A DNA stretch of 23,293 bases from Actinomycetota bacterium (GTDB lineage Bacteria; Actinomycetota; Acidimicrobiia; Acidimicrobiales; Aldehydirespiratoraceae). This document shows positions 22,249 through 23,293 of the stretch, piece by piece; position 1 is the stretch's first letter; the number at the start of each line of letters is the position of its first letter. Made by a program: the position numbers and the translations under genes. The stretch is from assembly GCA_012271125.1 (NCBI GenBank), contig JAAXHB010000021.1, positions 1 to 23,293 on the forward strand, given 5' to 3'. The notes under the pieces were generated by a model. That model worked only from the letters and a program-made list of their open reading frames with translations. It did no database searches and was not told the origin of the DNA.

Positions 22249-22280
22249 GATGGCTGCGACGGCACGACCGCCGTTATAAG
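22249..22280 (+). repeat. Intergenic palindromic element, truncated copy after secF
   Basis: Left arm GCTGCGACGG (22253-22262), loop CACGA, then only CCGCCG of the right arm before TTATAAG. Its first 25 bases are identical to the next copy, 32 bp downstream. Confidence 0.8.
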
Positions 22281-22312
22281 GATGGCTGCGACGGCACGAC
22301 CGCCGCAGCTGA
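22281..22312 (+). repeat. Intergenic palindromic element, complete copy before relA
   Basis: Left arm GCTGCGACGG (22285-22294), loop CACGA, right arm CCGCCGCAGC (22300-22309). In its frame it would read DGCDGTTAAADDD and continue to a TAG at 22344. That frame is the same as both secF and relA but is separated from each by a stop. Confidence 0.85.
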
Positions 22313-22326
22313 CGACGACTGCGGCG
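22301..22326 (+). promoter_or_regulatory. Alternative hairpin in the secF-relA gap
   Basis: CGCCGCAG (22301-22308), the right arm of the palindromic element, can also pair perfectly with CTGCGGCG (22319-22326). The two hairpins exclude each other. Followed 30 bp later by the relA start, this is a possible attenuator-like or processing element; there is no T-run. Confidence 0.35.
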
Positions 22327-22343
22327 ATGTTGATGACACTGAC

Positions 22344-22349
22344 TAGAAA
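22344..22349 (+). promoter_or_regulatory. Weak -10-like element before relA
   Basis: TAGAAA ends six bases before ATG 22356, the usual distance at other genes here, but its last base is A instead of T. No Shine-Dalgarno site is present. Confidence 0.25.
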
Positions 22350-22355
22350 GACATC

Positions 22356-23293
22356 ATGCCGGTAGCAGTTCGCCAGCGTCGCCGTTCCAAGGCGTCTGCG
22401 GCACCGGAGCTGACCGAACTAATCGACTCCTACCACAAGGTCCGCCCCTCCGCTCCGACCGAGCTCATCGAGCGTGCCTATGACTTCGCCGCCAAAGCTC
22501 ACGACGGCCAAACCCGCATAACCGGCGACCCCTATATCCACCACCCAGTCGAGGTCGCCACCATCGTCGCACGTTTCGGACTCGACGACGTCTGCCTCGC
22601 CGCGGCCCTCCTGCATGACGCCGTCGAAGACACCGACGTGGGGCTAGCCCAAATCGAATCTGAATGCGGTGCCGACGTCGCCGGCATCGTCGACGGCCTC
22701 ACCAAGTTAGACCGAGTCCACTACGACAGCCGCGAAGAGATGCAAGCCGCTTCGGTGCGCAAAATGATCGTCGCCGTAGCCCGTGATCTGCGTGTTCTTA
22801 TTGTCAAGCTCGCTGACCGGCTCCACAACCTGCAAACCATCGCCGTGTTGCCGACCTTCAAACAGGAGTACATCGCCCGCGAAACCCTCGACGTCTACGC
22901 TCCGCTAGCGCATCGCCTTGGCATGGAAGATGTCAAAGCTCAGATCGAAGACCTCGCCTTCGCCGCTCTCGAGCCCCGCCGCTATGCCGAAATCGACCAG
23001 ATGGTTCACCAGCGAGCCCCCGAACGAGACCTCTACCTCTCACGCCTGCTCGACGACGTCACCGCACGTCTTCAAGAAGTCGGCATCAAAGGCGAAATCA
23101 CCGGACGCCCCAAGCAAAGCTGGTCGATTTACGAAAAAATGGTCGTCAAAGGCCGTTCCTTCGAAGAAATTTTCGACCTTGTCGGCATTCGCGTCATCGT
23201 CGACAGCGTCCGCGACTGCTACGCCGCCCTCGGTTGCATCCACGCCGCATGGCGACCCGTTCAAGGTCGTTTCAAGGACTACATCGCCATGCC
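22356..23293 (+). CDS. relA: Bifunctional (p)ppGpp synthase/hydrolase RelA/SpoT, 5' part
   Basis: The gene runs off the window after 312 codons. The N-terminal HD hydrolase domain is complete: HPVEVATIVARFGLDD, the LLHDAVEDT metal site and KLADRLHNLQTI. The synthetase domain begins with GRPKQSWSIYEKM, DLVGIRVIVD and GRFKDYIAMP. Intact HD residues suggest a bifunctional Rel enzyme that makes and degrades (p)ppGpp, as in other actinobacteria. ATG 22356 gives a basic N-terminus (MPVAVRQRRRSK) before the HD domain. Being downstream of secDF matches mycobacterial order. The leader holds two palindromic elements that might affect expression. Confidence 0.95.
   Translation, partial: MPVAVRQRRRSKASAAPELTELIDSYHKVRPSAPTELIERAYDFAAKAHDGQTRITGDPYIHHPVEVATIVARFGLDDVCLAAALLHDAVEDTDVGLAQIESECGADVAGIVDGLTKLDRVHYDSREEMQAASVRKMIVAVARDLRVLIVKLADRLHNLQTIAVLPTFKQEYIARETLDVYAPLAHRLGMEDVKAQIEDLAFAALEPRRYAEIDQMVHQRAPERDLYLSRLLDDVTARLQEVGIKGEITGRPKQSWSIYEKMVVKGRSFEEIFDLVGIRVIVDSVRDCYAALGCIHAAWRPVQGRFKDYIAM

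Noticed and set aside
7838..22312. CRISPR array as an explanation of the palindromic repeats
   Set aside because: The copies are dispersed over 14 kb inside genes, vary in sequence and lack regular spacers. No cas genes are present.

Overview
The window reads as chromosomal core DNA of a moderately high-G+C actinomycete. The gene order (CDP-alcohol phosphatidyltransferase, PatA-like acyltransferase, PimA-like mannosyltransferase, pdxS, pdxT, yebC, ruvC, ruvA, ruvB, yajC, secD, secF, relA) matches the block I know from Mycobacterium tuberculosis (Rv2612c to Rv2583c). The interposed queA, tgt, DUF3048 and EamA genes and the divergence of the proteins suggest a deep-branching class such as Acidimicrobiia; that placement is inference. 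Nothing looks like a prophage, insertion sequence or CRISPR array.

Layout: 1-870 holds the end of rplS, yraN and a membrane-anchored cytochrome c. 1073-3779 is a comM-dprA DNA-uptake/recombination pair. 3810-4805 is a xerC recombinase on the minus strand. After a 210-bp divergent intergenic region come an EamA transporter, a small membrane protein, and a phosphatidylinositol mannoside set (pgsA, patA, pimA). Next are a degenerate M48-protease-like protein, a DUF3048 lipoprotein, and the PLP synthase pair pdxS-pdxT. A 430-bp intergenic region precedes yebC-ruvC-ruvA-ruvB (Holliday-junction processing), queA-tgt (queuosine tRNA modification), yajC-secD-secF (Sec accessory complex) and the 5' part of relA, cut by the window edge.

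The most unusual feature is a family of about 30-33-bp imperfect palindromes, all in the same orientation. Most lie inside coding regions: patA, DUF3048, pdxT, queA, yajC (twice) and secD (twice), plus a degenerate copy in ruvB. Two more lie in tandem between secF and relA. Inside genes they are read in one phase, giving an acidic peptide of the type D-G-(F/C/A)-D-(G/A)-(T/S)-(T/S)-A in loops or tails of essential proteins. The exception is the secD C-terminal copy, which is read in another phase. Arm bases change in compensating pairs between copies. This resembles in concept the Rickettsia palindromic elements that insert in-frame in genes, but the sequence is not one I recognise.

A second, intergenic family of longer hairpins occurs at 4890-4970 and 13391-13459, with a half copy at 13482-13518. 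Several genes (dprA, pimA, tgt, DUF3048) also carry 15-bp in-frame tandem repeats.

At many genes a TANNNT hexamer ends 6-7 nt before the start codon and there is no Shine-Dalgarno sequence. This suggests leaderless transcription and helped choose several starts. Only comM, dprA and secF have clear ribosome binding sites. Other oddities are a Tgt lacking the three zinc-binding cysteines, an M48-like protein lacking HExxH, and a DUF3048 gene whose lipoprotein signal is reached only from a CTG start.
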